The notes beneath the pieces were generated by a model. That model had not been told where the DNA came from. It saw only the letters and a program-made list of their open reading frames with translations, and searched no databases. A program made the position numbers and the translations under genes. From G963668435 sp963668435 (GTDB lineage: Bacteria; Latescibacterota; Latescibacteria; Latescibacterales; Latescibacteraceae): 64,000 nt of DNA. Of this stretch, positions 17,599 to 25,650 are shown in pieces. Numbering within the stretch: position 1 is the first letter of the stretch; every line of letters starts with the position of its first letter. The stretch covers positions 744,001-808,000 of the forward strand of contig CAXXSC010000001.1 of assembly GCA_963668435.2 (NCBI GenBank), in the 5' to 3' direction.

Positions 17599-18731
17599 GA
17601 ATTGCCCCTTTTGAAATAGTCTTGTATCGTCGCGATGACGTGATCGATTTTTTCCTCGCTGAGCTGCGGGTACATGGGAAGGCTGATGACCTCGGCGCCC
17701 ATTGCCTCTGCATGGGGAAACATGCCCTCGCAGGTTTCAAGCGTGTTCTGATAGAATGAGTTGAGATGTACGGCCCGGTAATTGACCGCCACGCCCACCT
17801 CGTGTTCCTGCATCCATGTTATCAGATTGTCACGCTCGTCCTCGTCGACCCTGATTACGAAAAGATGATGTGCATTGCGTGAAGAGTCAACTGTTTTCAT
17901 TGTCTTGACCGGGATGTCCGCGGCCTTGATGTCTGCAATATAGCGCTGGTGAACAGCCTCTCTTCGGGCGTTTTTTTCCGCGATCTCGGGAAGCTGCGGC
18001 AGGAGCATTGCTGCCTGAATATCGTTCATGTTGAACTTGTACCCGAGCTGCGGCATATCGAAATGCCGGAATTTCTGGTAACGGTTCGCGGCATCGCGGT
18101 CGAGACCGTGGAGACGCAGTATCATAAGGTCATTGGCGAGCGCACCGTCATTTGTCACTACCGCACCGCCCTCGCCCGAAGTGAGGTTCTTTGTGGCGTA
18201 AAAGCTGAAACATGCGGCATCGCCCAGCTGTCCCGGCGCGATACCATCCCGCATGCCCTCGACACAGTGTGCGGCATCTTCCAGCAGGAACAGGCCGTTC
18301 TCATCGGCAAGCTTACGGAACGCTTTCATGTCGCACATCTGGCCATAGAGATGCACCGGAATGACCGCTTTGGTTTTTGCTGAGACAAGCTGCTTAACAT
18401 CCCCGGCCTCCATGAGTCCGGTCTCGGGATCGATGTCGCAGAAAACAGGGGTGGCGCCGGTCTGGATGACTGCGTTTGCCGTGGCGACAAATGTCATTGC
18501 GGGAACGATGACCTCATCGCCCGGCCCTATGCCTTTCGCGGTTAGGCAGAGGAACAGTCCGGCCGTGCATGAGCTGAGCCCGACAGCGTACTCGACAGAA
18601 AAATACGCCGCGAAAGCTTCCTCGAACGCTTTTGTTTTCGGTCCGGTAGTGAGAAACACCGAATCGAAAACCTCGCCGATCGCCTCGATGTGGCGCCTGT
18701 CGAGCTGGTGACGGTAAAATTCGACTTTCAT
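17595..18731 (-). CDS. DegT/DnrJ/EryC1/StrS-family sugar aminotransferase
   Basis: A 378-residue PLP enzyme that aminates keto-sugar nucleotides. The active-site lysine is Lys181 in SFYATKNLTSGEGGA, and the EDAAH motif is at 151-155. An HLYGQ segment comes before it. Length and motifs are normal. The stop overlaps the start of the RmlB-like gene by four bases, and it begins 20 bases after the GT-C-like gene, which indicates a three-gene minus-strand operon convergent with the glycan operon. Product: probably a 4-amino-4,6-dideoxy sugar; the exact sugar cannot be read. Confidence 0.9.
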   Translation of the reverse strand: MKVEFYRHQLDRRHIEAIGEVFDSVFLTTGPKTKAFEEAFAAYFSVEYAVGLSSCTAGLFLCLTAKGIGPGDEVIVPAMTFVATANAVIQTGATPVFCDIDPETGLMEAGDVKQLVSAKTKAVIPVHLYGQMCDMKAFRKLADENGLFLLEDAAHCVEGMRDGIAPGQLGDAACFSFYATKNLTSGEGGAVVTNDGALANDLMILRLHGLDRDAANRYQKFRHFDMPQLGYKFNMNDIQAAMLLPQLPEIAEKNARREAVHQRYIADIKAADIPVKTMKTVDSSRNAHHLFVIRVDEDERDNLITWMQEHEVGVAVNYRAVHLNSFYQNTLETCEGMFPHAEAMGAEVISLPMYPQLSEEKIDHVIATIQDYFKRGNS

Positions 18732-18751
18732 GATTGTTTTAACGCCGGGTT

Positions 18752-20587
18752 TTACTTGCGGTTAACAGTCTCTTCGATCGCCTGCCGCATTAATCCCAGT
18801 GTCTCGTCCTTTCTTTTATAGCTGCTGCTGACATTTTTTTCATAAAGAGAATATATACTACGGGCCATGTCGATATCGTAGTCAATATAGACCCTGAATG
18901 CGTTCGATAAGAAACTCGGCAGGGTGACCCCGGAGAAATTCGCCGGATCGACATTGCGTTTGACCAGTTCCTGATCGAGAGTATCATAGACAGATTTGTG
19001 TACAAATAGCGCGGAAACGGTGTCAAGGCCGACCAGACACCAGTTGTCCGAACGCATAAACATCGTAACGAGGTCGCCATATTTGAGATTGTGCAAAATC
19101 GCTGTCTTGAACGGATATTTCTGGGTGAATGCCTCGAATACTTTCATCGAGCGCTTAGCCCGGAGCATCATGAAATCTTCCCATACACCGGTGGATTCGT
19201 ATGGACGGTGCCGTGGATCGATAAACACCTTGTAATCCGGGTAGAGCGAGTACATGAGATAGCCGCCGATGAGGTAGTCGTTGAAAATCGGGCCCGGAAG
19301 TTTTTGCTCGAGCAGCATGGCGCTTGTTTTCTTAGGGGTGAATTCAGTTTCCTGTGAACCGAACCAGCTGTTGTATATGTTCTGGAATGCGGTGTTGTAA
19401 CCGATCAGAATCAGTGCCGCCAGGGTGAATGCTATGGCGGACAGGCGACATATATCCCTGAATGTGCCCGGTTTTTCATCAACAGTCAGCGTGTGAACAA
19501 TGAAAAGCCAGAGCGGCGGGAAATAGAGCACGGCACGTGCCATTTTCATTGCGAAGAGAAAGAAGATCACGTTTGCTGTCAGAAGTGTGAGGTCTACTCT
19601 GCGACGCTCGAGAAAGTCACGGAGGAAAAGGATCAGGACTCCCACCTCCATTATTACCAGCGCCCAGGCGGTGTTTGTCCTGCGGAAAACGTACAGCTCG
19701 GGGAACAGGTACTGCCAGCGATTGATATATGCGGTGAGCTGTGCGATATCGCCACCGCCGCCGGAGGCCATTCTGAAAATGGCATCGGTCACATACGTGG
19801 GGCCGAACGGATTGATGAAAGTCATAATATATGAGAACGCGACGCTGGTCAGGAATATATTCCACTGAGACGGGCTCATGGGATTCTTTTTCAGGAAGAA
19901 TCGATCGACTGTTTCCAGCGCGAATATGAGCGATATGAAAAAGAGGCCGATAAGGAAAGCCCCATGGGTGTTGACCCAGATGAGGAACAGCGGCGGATAG
20001 CAGTAGAATAGTTTCGGGTATTTCGTTTTTCCTGCGAAATACAGAAAAACCATAAGGCTGAAAAAGAGGATTGTGAACTGTTCCGGCTTGATGAAAATGG
20101 CTGTCGGGTTCATGGCCGACCAGGCGAGAAGAAGCGCCGCGCCGTGGATAACATTGAACTTTTCATCCTTAAGACGGCTGTAGAGAAAGAGGAGCAACGC
20201 CATTCCTGCCAGTATGAGATACTGCAGCAAATGAAGTGCCGCATAGCCGCCGGCCTTGTGGACGAGATAGAGCAGTGAGCTGCCGATCCAGGTCACATAT
20301 TCCCAGCTGTTGTCGGTCGGGGTCCAGGAAAACTGGCTGTGATCGACTGTCCAGCTCATATTGCTTATGAACTGTTCGCCGAGCCTGATATGCCACCAGA
20401 TATCAAAATCGCCGAAATGGTTGGGATAATATATAACTGTAGCCGCGGTGGCGAGAATGAACACCAGCCAGAATGACAAGCGGCTGTCGGCAATGGCATG
20501 AAGGCCTGTCGGTACTATGGTTGTCCGTTTTGTCGCAGGGCGTGCCTTTTCTGTCTTCTTTTGTTTTTTCAAATGCCCTGCTTTCAT
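18752..20587 (-). CDS. Large polytopic membrane protein, GT-C-like
   Basis: A 611-residue protein: a basic N-terminus of about 30 residues, some ten membrane segments up to about residue 400, then an extracytoplasmic C-terminal domain. The first large loop has FDIWWHIRLGEQF, the Asp-x-Trp-Trp-His pattern of a widespread family of uncharacterised membrane proteins resembling GT39/GT-C transferases. The segment PIFNDYLIGGYLMY...KVFIDPRHRPYE is another hallmark of that family. Neighbouring genes make amino sugars. Proposed role: transfer of a lipid-linked sugar on the periplasmic side; unproven. Confidence 0.72.
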   Translation of the reverse strand: MKAGHLKKQKKTEKARPATKRTTIVPTGLHAIADSRLSFWLVFILATAATVIYYPNHFGDFDIWWHIRLGEQFISNMSWTVDHSQFSWTPTDNSWEYVTWIGSSLLYLVHKAGGYAALHLLQYLILAGMALLLFLYSRLKDEKFNVIHGAALLLAWSAMNPTAIFIKPEQFTILFFSLMVFLYFAGKTKYPKLFYCYPPLFLIWVNTHGAFLIGLFFISLIFALETVDRFFLKKNPMSPSQWNIFLTSVAFSYIMTFINPFGPTYVTDAIFRMASGGGGDIAQLTAYINRWQYLFPELYVFRRTNTAWALVIMEVGVLILFLRDFLERRRVDLTLLTANVIFFLFAMKMARAVLYFPPLWLFIVHTLTVDEKPGTFRDICRLSAIAFTLAALILIGYNTAFQNIYNSWFGSQETEFTPKKTSAMLLEQKLPGPIFNDYLIGGYLMYSLYPDYKVFIDPRHRPYESTGVWEDFMMLRAKRSMKVFEAFTQKYPFKTAILHNLKYGDLVTMFMRSDNWCLVGLDTVSALFVHKSVYDTLDQELVKRNVDPANFSGVTLPSFLSNAFRVYIDYDIDMARSIYSLYEKNVSSSYKRKDETLGLMRQAIEETVNRK

Positions 20588-20961
20588 ACATTACTGATTC
20601 TATGCCATTTTTGGGCTGTAAGTATCTTATCAGCCCATCATTTTACCACACACTAATATATAATCCATACACAGGCAAAGCAATATTGAATGGTGGGGGC
20701 GGGTGGATACTGTCGCTTTCATTCGAAAGCTGAGCTGATATGCCGGGAATGTTCACGATTCCGGCATCCATTACCGGTCTGTGTGACTTCGCTTATAAGA
20801 CACTTTTTGCCGCTGTTTTGCGGCTTGACTTTCTCTTCTCCCGTTGATAGATTAAAAAACCGGGCCGAAGCTGGCCTTTTCCGTTTCACCTGTATACGAT
20901 ATTATGTTGCTGTTAAATAAAAACTCACAAAATCGCTCTTTACGGAGCAAAGGAGAACACG
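20588..20961. other. Divergent intergenic region, no gene seen
   Basis: The 374 bases separate divergent genes. I see a small GCCGC/GCGGC hairpin near 20810-20825 and an AAAGGAG ribosome site for the next gene, but no convincing promoter pair, no RNA gene and no credible reading frame. Confidence 0.5.
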
Positions 20962-21822
20962 ATGAAACGTCTGGCCTTTTTCCTGCCGCTGCTCGCTGTT
21001 TTTGTGGTGTCAGGGGCATTTGCTCAAACCCTCGATTTTTCCCAGCTCGATCCGAAACCCTGGCAGGCAGGTGTCGATCCTGATCCCGATATGTTTATGT
21101 CGTCCTATCAGGAATCACATCCGCGCCACGTCTACGGCACTCTTCTCGAGCGCGATATCCTGACTCCGAACGACGGCGATCCGCTGTTCCCGAAAACCCG
21201 CGGTGCTGTGCTGACCAATCTCAAGGCTTTCTGTCACGGTACACTTCAGGCCAAAAATGCGACCGAACCTGCAACCCTTAAGGACGAGCAGCGTATATTT
21301 TATGTGTCCGGCGGTAAAGGTGTCATCGAGACCAAGAAAACCAGGGCCGAGCTTCATGAGGGTGTCGGTGTCATTGTCCCGCCGGGTATCGAGTTCGAAT
21401 TCATGAACACCGGCGACAGCGAAATGACCATGTATATCCTTACCGAGCGGATTCCGGACGGGTTCAAGCCGAAAAAGGATATCGTTGTCAACGACGAGAA
21501 TGTCATTCCGTTTGCATCGAGCAACGTGCACTGGTGCCACTGCTACAAGGGGCTTTTCCGCAAGGAGGACGGCCTCGCGACACTTCGCGGCATGGGTCCG
21601 GTCTGGTTCAATCCGATGACCATGGGCCAGCCACACAGTCATCCGGACGGCACCGAGGAAATCTGGTTCTCGCTCAATGGCGACATCCAAATTCTGCTCG
21701 GCAAACAGCTCAGGGCTTTTCCTCCGGGTATGGCATATAAAATTCCGCCGAACGGTGTGAGCGCTCATTCGACGATCAATGTTACTGACAAGCCGGTCAA
21801 GGTGTTCTGGTTCATGAATTAG
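20962..21822 (+). CDS. Secreted bicupin protein
   Basis: A 286-residue exported protein (signal peptide about 1-21, cleavage after AFA). Two cupin folds: the first at about 70-150 has lost most metal ligands, and the second at about 195-280 keeps the pattern in QPHSHPDGTEEIWF...GVSAHS, giving His, His, Glu and His for a metal. An AAAGGAG ribosome site precedes the ATG. The family is unknown; cupins include sugar isomerases, uronate-linearising enzymes and oxygenases. It is related in design to the bicupin at 39425 that heads the pectin operon, so a carbohydrate role is plausible. Confidence 0.72.
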   Translation: MKRLAFFLPLLAVFVVSGAFAQTLDFSQLDPKPWQAGVDPDPDMFMSSYQESHPRHVYGTLLERDILTPNDGDPLFPKTRGAVLTNLKAFCHGTLQAKNATEPATLKDEQRIFYVSGGKGVIETKKTRAELHEGVGVIVPPGIEFEFMNTGDSEMTMYILTERIPDGFKPKKDIVVNDENVIPFASSNVHWCHCYKGLFRKEDGLATLRGMGPVWFNPMTMGQPHSHPDGTEEIWFSLNGDIQILLGKQLRAFPPGMAYKIPPNGVSAHSTINVTDKPVKVFWFMN

Positions 21823-22235
21823 TCCGGGGCCTGACGTATCTTACAGCATTCCTGTTCTATGGGTTGTGCTGGACGGACGGCTTTTCACTATTTATCCTAC
21901 GTCGCAAGTGATCCGAATTCCTGGAAATATCTCAGCAGGCCGGTAACGTTCAATACGTCCCGGCCTGCTCTGGAGTGTCTGCTTCAGTGGGAGTTGGGCA
22001 GGAGCCGAACAATGGCAATGCGGCCACATCAATCAGCACTCAAATGATTCAGGGTATCTCTAATCTCGCTTTTAGATATGAGCGATATATTTAAGTGATC
22101 TGGCAAGGTTATGGAAGTTACGGCTTATCAGGACGATATGTCGCACTTTCATAGATGCGGTCAGGTGCTGATACGCTCACCGGCAAAAAAAATAGAGGTG
22201 CCTTACATGTAACACCCGACACAGGAGACACCTGA
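21823..22235. other. Intergenic region with one inverted repeat
   Basis: 413 bases with no credible gene. A perfect ten-base inverted repeat (AGCAGGCCGG at 21934-21943, CCGGCCTGCT at 21960-21969) with a 16-base spacer lies about 110 bases after the bicupin stop. It has no T tract, so it is a possible transcript-end structure or protein site rather than a clear terminator. AGGAGA before 22236 serves the next gene. Confidence 0.5.
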
Positions 22236-23294
22236 ATGACCAGACAGTTTATGATTGTCCTGCTTCTCTTCACCCTGATTCTATCTTTCAGCGCCTCCTC
22301 CATGAGCGAAGAACTTGTAGTCGGCTACTATCGCGCATGGACCCGCGAGGCTTTTCCTCCCGACAAGATTGATTTCAACATCGTTACCCATGTCATCCAC
22401 GCTTTCGCCTGGCCCGAGGCTGACGGCAGCATTTCGACCTATGAGAACTGCCCCGATCCGGAGCTGGTATCAGCTGCCCACAAGGCAGGCCGCAAGGTTA
22501 TGATCGCTTTCGGCGGCTGGGGCAACTGCGAAGGTTTTCCGCCGATGTCCGCTGATCCGGCAATACGCGCGAAATTTGTGGAAAATGTCATGGAGTTTTG
22601 CCGGAAAAACGGTTACGACGGTGTCGATCTGGACTGGGAATTCCCGGCAAATCCCGAGGAGCGCGACAATCTCAGCGTACTGGTTGCCGATCTCAGGAAA
22701 GCGGCCGACGCTCTCGGTAAGCCGTTCCTGATCACCATGGCGATCTCTGCCGGCTCGTGGTCGGGAGATCACAACGATTACGAGGCTCTGGCTGATAATA
22801 TCGACTGGCTCAACGATATGACCTATGATTTTTACGGCACCTGGACTGACAGGGCGGGGCACAACGCACCGCTTTACGCATCACAGGAATCGGTCAACAG
22901 CAGTGTCATGATGCTCATGCGCAAATTCAAGATGCCGCCGGAAAAGATCATGCTTGGGCTCCCGTTTTACGGTCGCAGGTTCAAGACCGAATCGCTCTAC
23001 GGGCCAAGCATCGGTGGTGACGGTGTTTCCTACAACAGCATTGTAAAGCTCATGAACGAGGGCGGCTGGAAATACAACTGGGATGATGTCTCGATGGTTC
23101 CGTACCTTGTAAACGAGGCGGAAACGGAACTTCTGACCTATGACACTCCCGAGTCCATCGCCATTAAATGCGCCTATGCAAAAGATATGAAATTGCGCGG
23201 CATGATGATCTGGGCGCTTGGCGGCGATTATATCGACGGTTCCCAGCCATTGCTCAATGCAATCGGCGCACATGTCGATGTCAAAAAGCCGTAA
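22236..23294 (+). CDS. Secreted glycoside hydrolase family 18 (chitinase-like)
   Basis: A 352-residue exported TIM-barrel enzyme with a signal peptide at about 1-24. The GH18 catalytic motif is exact, DGVDLDWEFP at about 129-138, whose final Glu is the proton donor; KVMIAFGGWG forms the preceding barrel strand. Downstream MTYDFYGTW and a C-terminal MIWALGGDY also match GH18. Predicted to cleave beta-1,4-N-acetylglucosamine polymers or glycopeptide glycans in the periplasm or outside. It has no carbohydrate-binding module and no sorting domain. The start is supported by an AGGAGA ribosome site. Confidence 0.93.
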   Translation: MTRQFMIVLLLFTLILSFSASSMSEELVVGYYRAWTREAFPPDKIDFNIVTHVIHAFAWPEADGSISTYENCPDPELVSAAHKAGRKVMIAFGGWGNCEGFPPMSADPAIRAKFVENVMEFCRKNGYDGVDLDWEFPANPEERDNLSVLVADLRKAADALGKPFLITMAISAGSWSGDHNDYEALADNIDWLNDMTYDFYGTWTDRAGHNAPLYASQESVNSSVMMLMRKFKMPPEKIMLGLPFYGRRFKTESLYGPSIGGDGVSYNSIVKLMNEGGWKYNWDDVSMVPYLVNEAETELLTYDTPESIAIKCAYAKDMKLRGMMIWALGGDYIDGSQPLLNAIGAHVDVKKP

Positions 23295-23423
23295 GTGACT
23301 GATAAATAGTGTTATAATGTTGATGCGAAGTCGGATTTTGCGCATGATACCGAAAGTTGCTGAGTGACTATCTGATGATCCGGCGGCCTGTGGATTAGGA
23401 ATCCGTCGCTTTGAAGGAAAAAG

Positions 23424-23459
23424 AAAGAGGGCGCCCGAGTCCTGGAAAGCGCCCTCTTT
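23424..23459. terminator. Terminator between convergent GH18 gene and 35-codon gene
   Basis: A perfect eleven-base stem (AAAGAGGGCGC with GCGCCCTCTTT) and a 14-base loop. Read on the minus strand it runs into CTTTCTTTTTCC, a good T-rich tail for the small gene at 23485-23592. On the plus strand the tail is short. Confidence 0.8.
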
Positions 23460-23484
23460 CCCGGCAGGTGTGAAACGATGAAGA

Positions 23485-23592
23485 TCAGCTGTTGATGAGA
23501 ACGACGAGATCGTGTGTGACTGCGAACAGGTAGAGTGTGGTCACGATTGAATAGGCGACACCGAAAGTTGCCATAAGTATGTCGGTTTTCAT
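23485..23592 (-). CDS. Small 35-residue single-pass membrane protein
   Basis: A short frame: MKTDILMATFGVAYSIV continues to a C-terminus DLVVLINS. Nearly the whole chain from residue 5 to 24 is hydrophobic, giving one membrane helix with the acidic/His residues after it. A perfect AAGGAG lies seven bases before the ATG, and a strong terminator follows 25 bases after the stop, so it has a complete transcription-translation unit of its own. No family is recognised. Small proteins of this size often accompany transporters; the nearest one is the Nramp-like protein, but that is divergent and 419 bases away. Confidence 0.6.
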   Translation of the reverse strand: MKTDILMATFGVAYSIVTTLYLFAVTHDLVVLINS

Positions 23593-24011
23593 TAGTTTCT
23601 CCTTTATCGAGTGCGTTTACCCTTTTTCGGCTGCTCTCACGTGATATGACGCGGCCTGTTTGGGGAAAATTTCAGATTTATGATTTATAATAATGTGTTG
23701 ACCGTTCTCATAGTCTGCTTTGGCCGTACTGAACCTTCTACTTCAGTTTTGCCTGTTATCAGGCAGCGGCAGTTATAGGAAAAGAGGAATATTTCAATCA
23801 TCAACACTGCGACTGCGCATAGAACGGTTTTATAGAATATCAGTGTGTGCGACATGTTTTCCGATCCCGTTTTGTCCTTTCTGCTGATTTGACGCAGGAA
23901 CAGTGGGATATGGTTTATTCTTTTTTTCAATGAATAAAACAAAAGGCGATGAAAAAGGTTACCGATGCTCTCAGTTTCCGGTAACGGCAGCCATCGGCCG
24001 GGTGGGATGAA
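23593..24011. other. Intergenic region between small protein and Nramp-like gene
   Basis: 419 bases. It contains a 56-codon minus-strand frame (23685-23855) with one hydrophobic stretch but only a poor ribosome site, which I do not call as a gene. No promoter pair or hairpin of note was found. Confidence 0.4.
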
Positions 24012-25406
24012 ATGAGCAGTCAGAGCGGGATAAAAACAGCGCCGAAAGGTCTTGCGGTACTTCTCCTTGTGGGGCCGGCGTTTGTCTGGTGTGCCGAGTA
24101 TATCGGTTCGGGCGAGGTGATACTCGCGACACGGATGGGGGCCATACTTGGCTGTTCTGTCTTGTGGGCGCCGGTTATCGGGATAATCCTCAAGGCCTGT
24201 ATCGGTATCGGCGGCGCACGATACACCGTGGCGACCGGCGAGGGTATGATCGATATGTTTTCCCGCATGCCGGGACGTGGCAACTGGGCGGTCTGGATCG
24301 TGATGATCGGCCAGCTTTTTGCCGGTGCAATAGCCATCGGGGGCGTTGCCTCGGCCGCCGGTGTTTTCGCCAGCTCGCTTATTCCGCTGAAACCGTTTCT
24401 CTGGGGATGGATCATCACGATCTTCGCCATAGCGGCGGTCTGGTCGGGCGCATTCGATATCATCAAAAACATCATGAGCTTCTTGGTGCTCATCGTCGTT
24501 ATCGGCGTACTCTATATTACTGTCAGGACAATGCCGCCGTTGAGCGACCTGTTTCATGGCATATTCGGATTCAGTATTCCCCCGGTGCCGGAATGGGCGC
24601 TTGCCTACAAGGGAATGTCGGATAATCCCTGGCGGGAAATTCTGCCGCTGCTCGGATGGGCCGCGGGCGGTTTCGCTAGCCAGGTCTGGTACACCTACTG
24701 GGTGCTCGGTGCCGGTTACGGTCTCGCCGGCGGCCGGGATTACGGTTGCCCCTGTGATGAGGACCGTCTGAAAAAACTGAGCGCCGATGATGCCCGCAAG
24801 GTTAAAGGCTGGTTTAAAGTCGTACATACCGATGCTTTTGTGGCGCTTTTGATCGGAATCGTGGTGACCTCCGGTTTTTTGCTGGCGGGTTCCGGTGTTC
24901 TCCGCCCGGAGAAAATCGCGCCGGAGGGAGCCTCTGTCGCTTTCGAACTGGCCCGGATTTTCGAGCGTTTCTGGGGCAGGGCGGGTGCGATACTGTTTAT
25001 CATTGCCGGATCGGCGGCACTGGTCAGTACTCTGATCGGCCAATTCGCCGGTTGGCCGAGACTTCTGGCCGATTCCTTTCGTATCTGTATCCCGGCTTTT
25101 GCAAAACGTTTCTCCTGGCGGCATCAATTCCGAATTTTTGTCATTTTCTTCTTTTTTACGAACATTGTGGTTGTCTACAGTTTTGGTTTTAAACCGGTGT
25201 TTGTGCTCAAGATGGGTGCCGTGTTTGAGGGTCTGCTGTTCACACCGTTTCAGGCAATCCTCGTCCTTGTCGGCCTTACCTGGGTGCAGAAAAAACTGCT
25301 TTCCGACGAGGCATGGGATATCCTCAAGCCCGGAATCCTGCTTATAGGATCGCTGGTTGTCGCTGCGCTTGTTTTCGGCTATTTCTGCCTCTTCCAACTC
25401 GTGTAA
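24012..25406 (+). CDS. Nramp-like membrane transporter lacking the canonical metal motifs
   Basis: A 464-residue inner-membrane protein with about 11 membrane segments and overall resemblance to the Nramp/APC fold. In membrane segment 1, residues 21-34 read GPAFVWCAEYIGSG in place of the canonical DPGN metal-binding motif. The region expected to carry the MPHN-type motif in segment 6 reads GGFASQVWYTYWVLGAG. Between these, a cytoplasmic loop has GCPCDEDRLKKL with two cysteines. The fold assignment is from pattern, and the substrate is not predictable because the usual Mn/Fe ligands are absent. No operon partners on the same strand. Confidence 0.68.
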   Translation: MSSQSGIKTAPKGLAVLLLVGPAFVWCAEYIGSGEVILATRMGAILGCSVLWAPVIGIILKACIGIGGARYTVATGEGMIDMFSRMPGRGNWAVWIVMIGQLFAGAIAIGGVASAAGVFASSLIPLKPFLWGWIITIFAIAAVWSGAFDIIKNIMSFLVLIVVIGVLYITVRTMPPLSDLFHGIFGFSIPPVPEWALAYKGMSDNPWREILPLLGWAAGGFASQVWYTYWVLGAGYGLAGGRDYGCPCDEDRLKKLSADDARKVKGWFKVVHTDAFVALLIGIVVTSGFLLAGSGVLRPEKIAPEGASVAFELARIFERFWGRAGAILFIIAGSAALVSTLIGQFAGWPRLLADSFRICIPAFAKRFSWRHQFRIFVIFFFFTNIVVVYSFGFKPVFVLKMGAVFEGLLFTPFQAILVLVGLTWVQKKLLSDEAWDILKPGILLIGSLVVAALVFGYFCLFQLV

Positions 25407-25559
25407 AAAAACGCAATTATTGCGGTCATATACAATATCACCGGACTATCTGTCACGCCGGACGACAAAATGCCGTTCCCGCTTTCTGTCCGGTATGAGC
25501 CGCATGGCTGAAATGTACGGTTTTACGGCTTCTACGGGGCAATGCCGCCGAGATTATAG

Positions 25560-25576
25560 TTGGCATGTCCTTTGCG
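25560..25576 (+). promoter_or_regulatory. Sigma-54 (RpoN) -24/-12 promoter for the REC-SBP-CheW gene
   Basis: TTGGCATG followed by TCC and TTTGC puts GG and GC exactly 12 bases apart and matches the YTGGCACG-N4-TTGC consensus at nearly all positions. It lies about 75 bases before the start codon. Upstream, CCGGAC occurs at 25441-25446 and 25458-25463 and inverted as GTCCGG at 25488-25493, within the distance expected for an enhancer-binding protein. Confidence 0.75.
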
Positions 25577-25650
25577 ATTTTATTTTACATACTATCAATT
25601 TGATTAGTGCATGTTGTTAACGGTGATTGCCTGACATAAAGGAGAGGGAT

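Noticed and set aside
21934..21969. Ten-base inverted repeat considered as a terminator
   Set aside because: No T tract on either strand and a 16-base loop; kept only as an intergenic inverted repeat.
23685..23855. Possible 56-residue minus-strand small membrane protein
   Set aside because: It has one hydrophobic stretch but only a weak ribosome site and no terminator of its own; not enough to call a gene.
23685..25397. Long minus-strand open frame of 570 codons
   Set aside because: It lies antisense to the Nramp-like gene, has an extremely charged, low-complexity product without any family pattern, and mirrors the codon bias of the real gene.
25458..25474. NifA-type TGT-N10-ACA activator site upstream of the fusion gene
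   Set aside because: The nearest match (TGT at 25451 and ACA about 11 bases later) has the wrong spacing.
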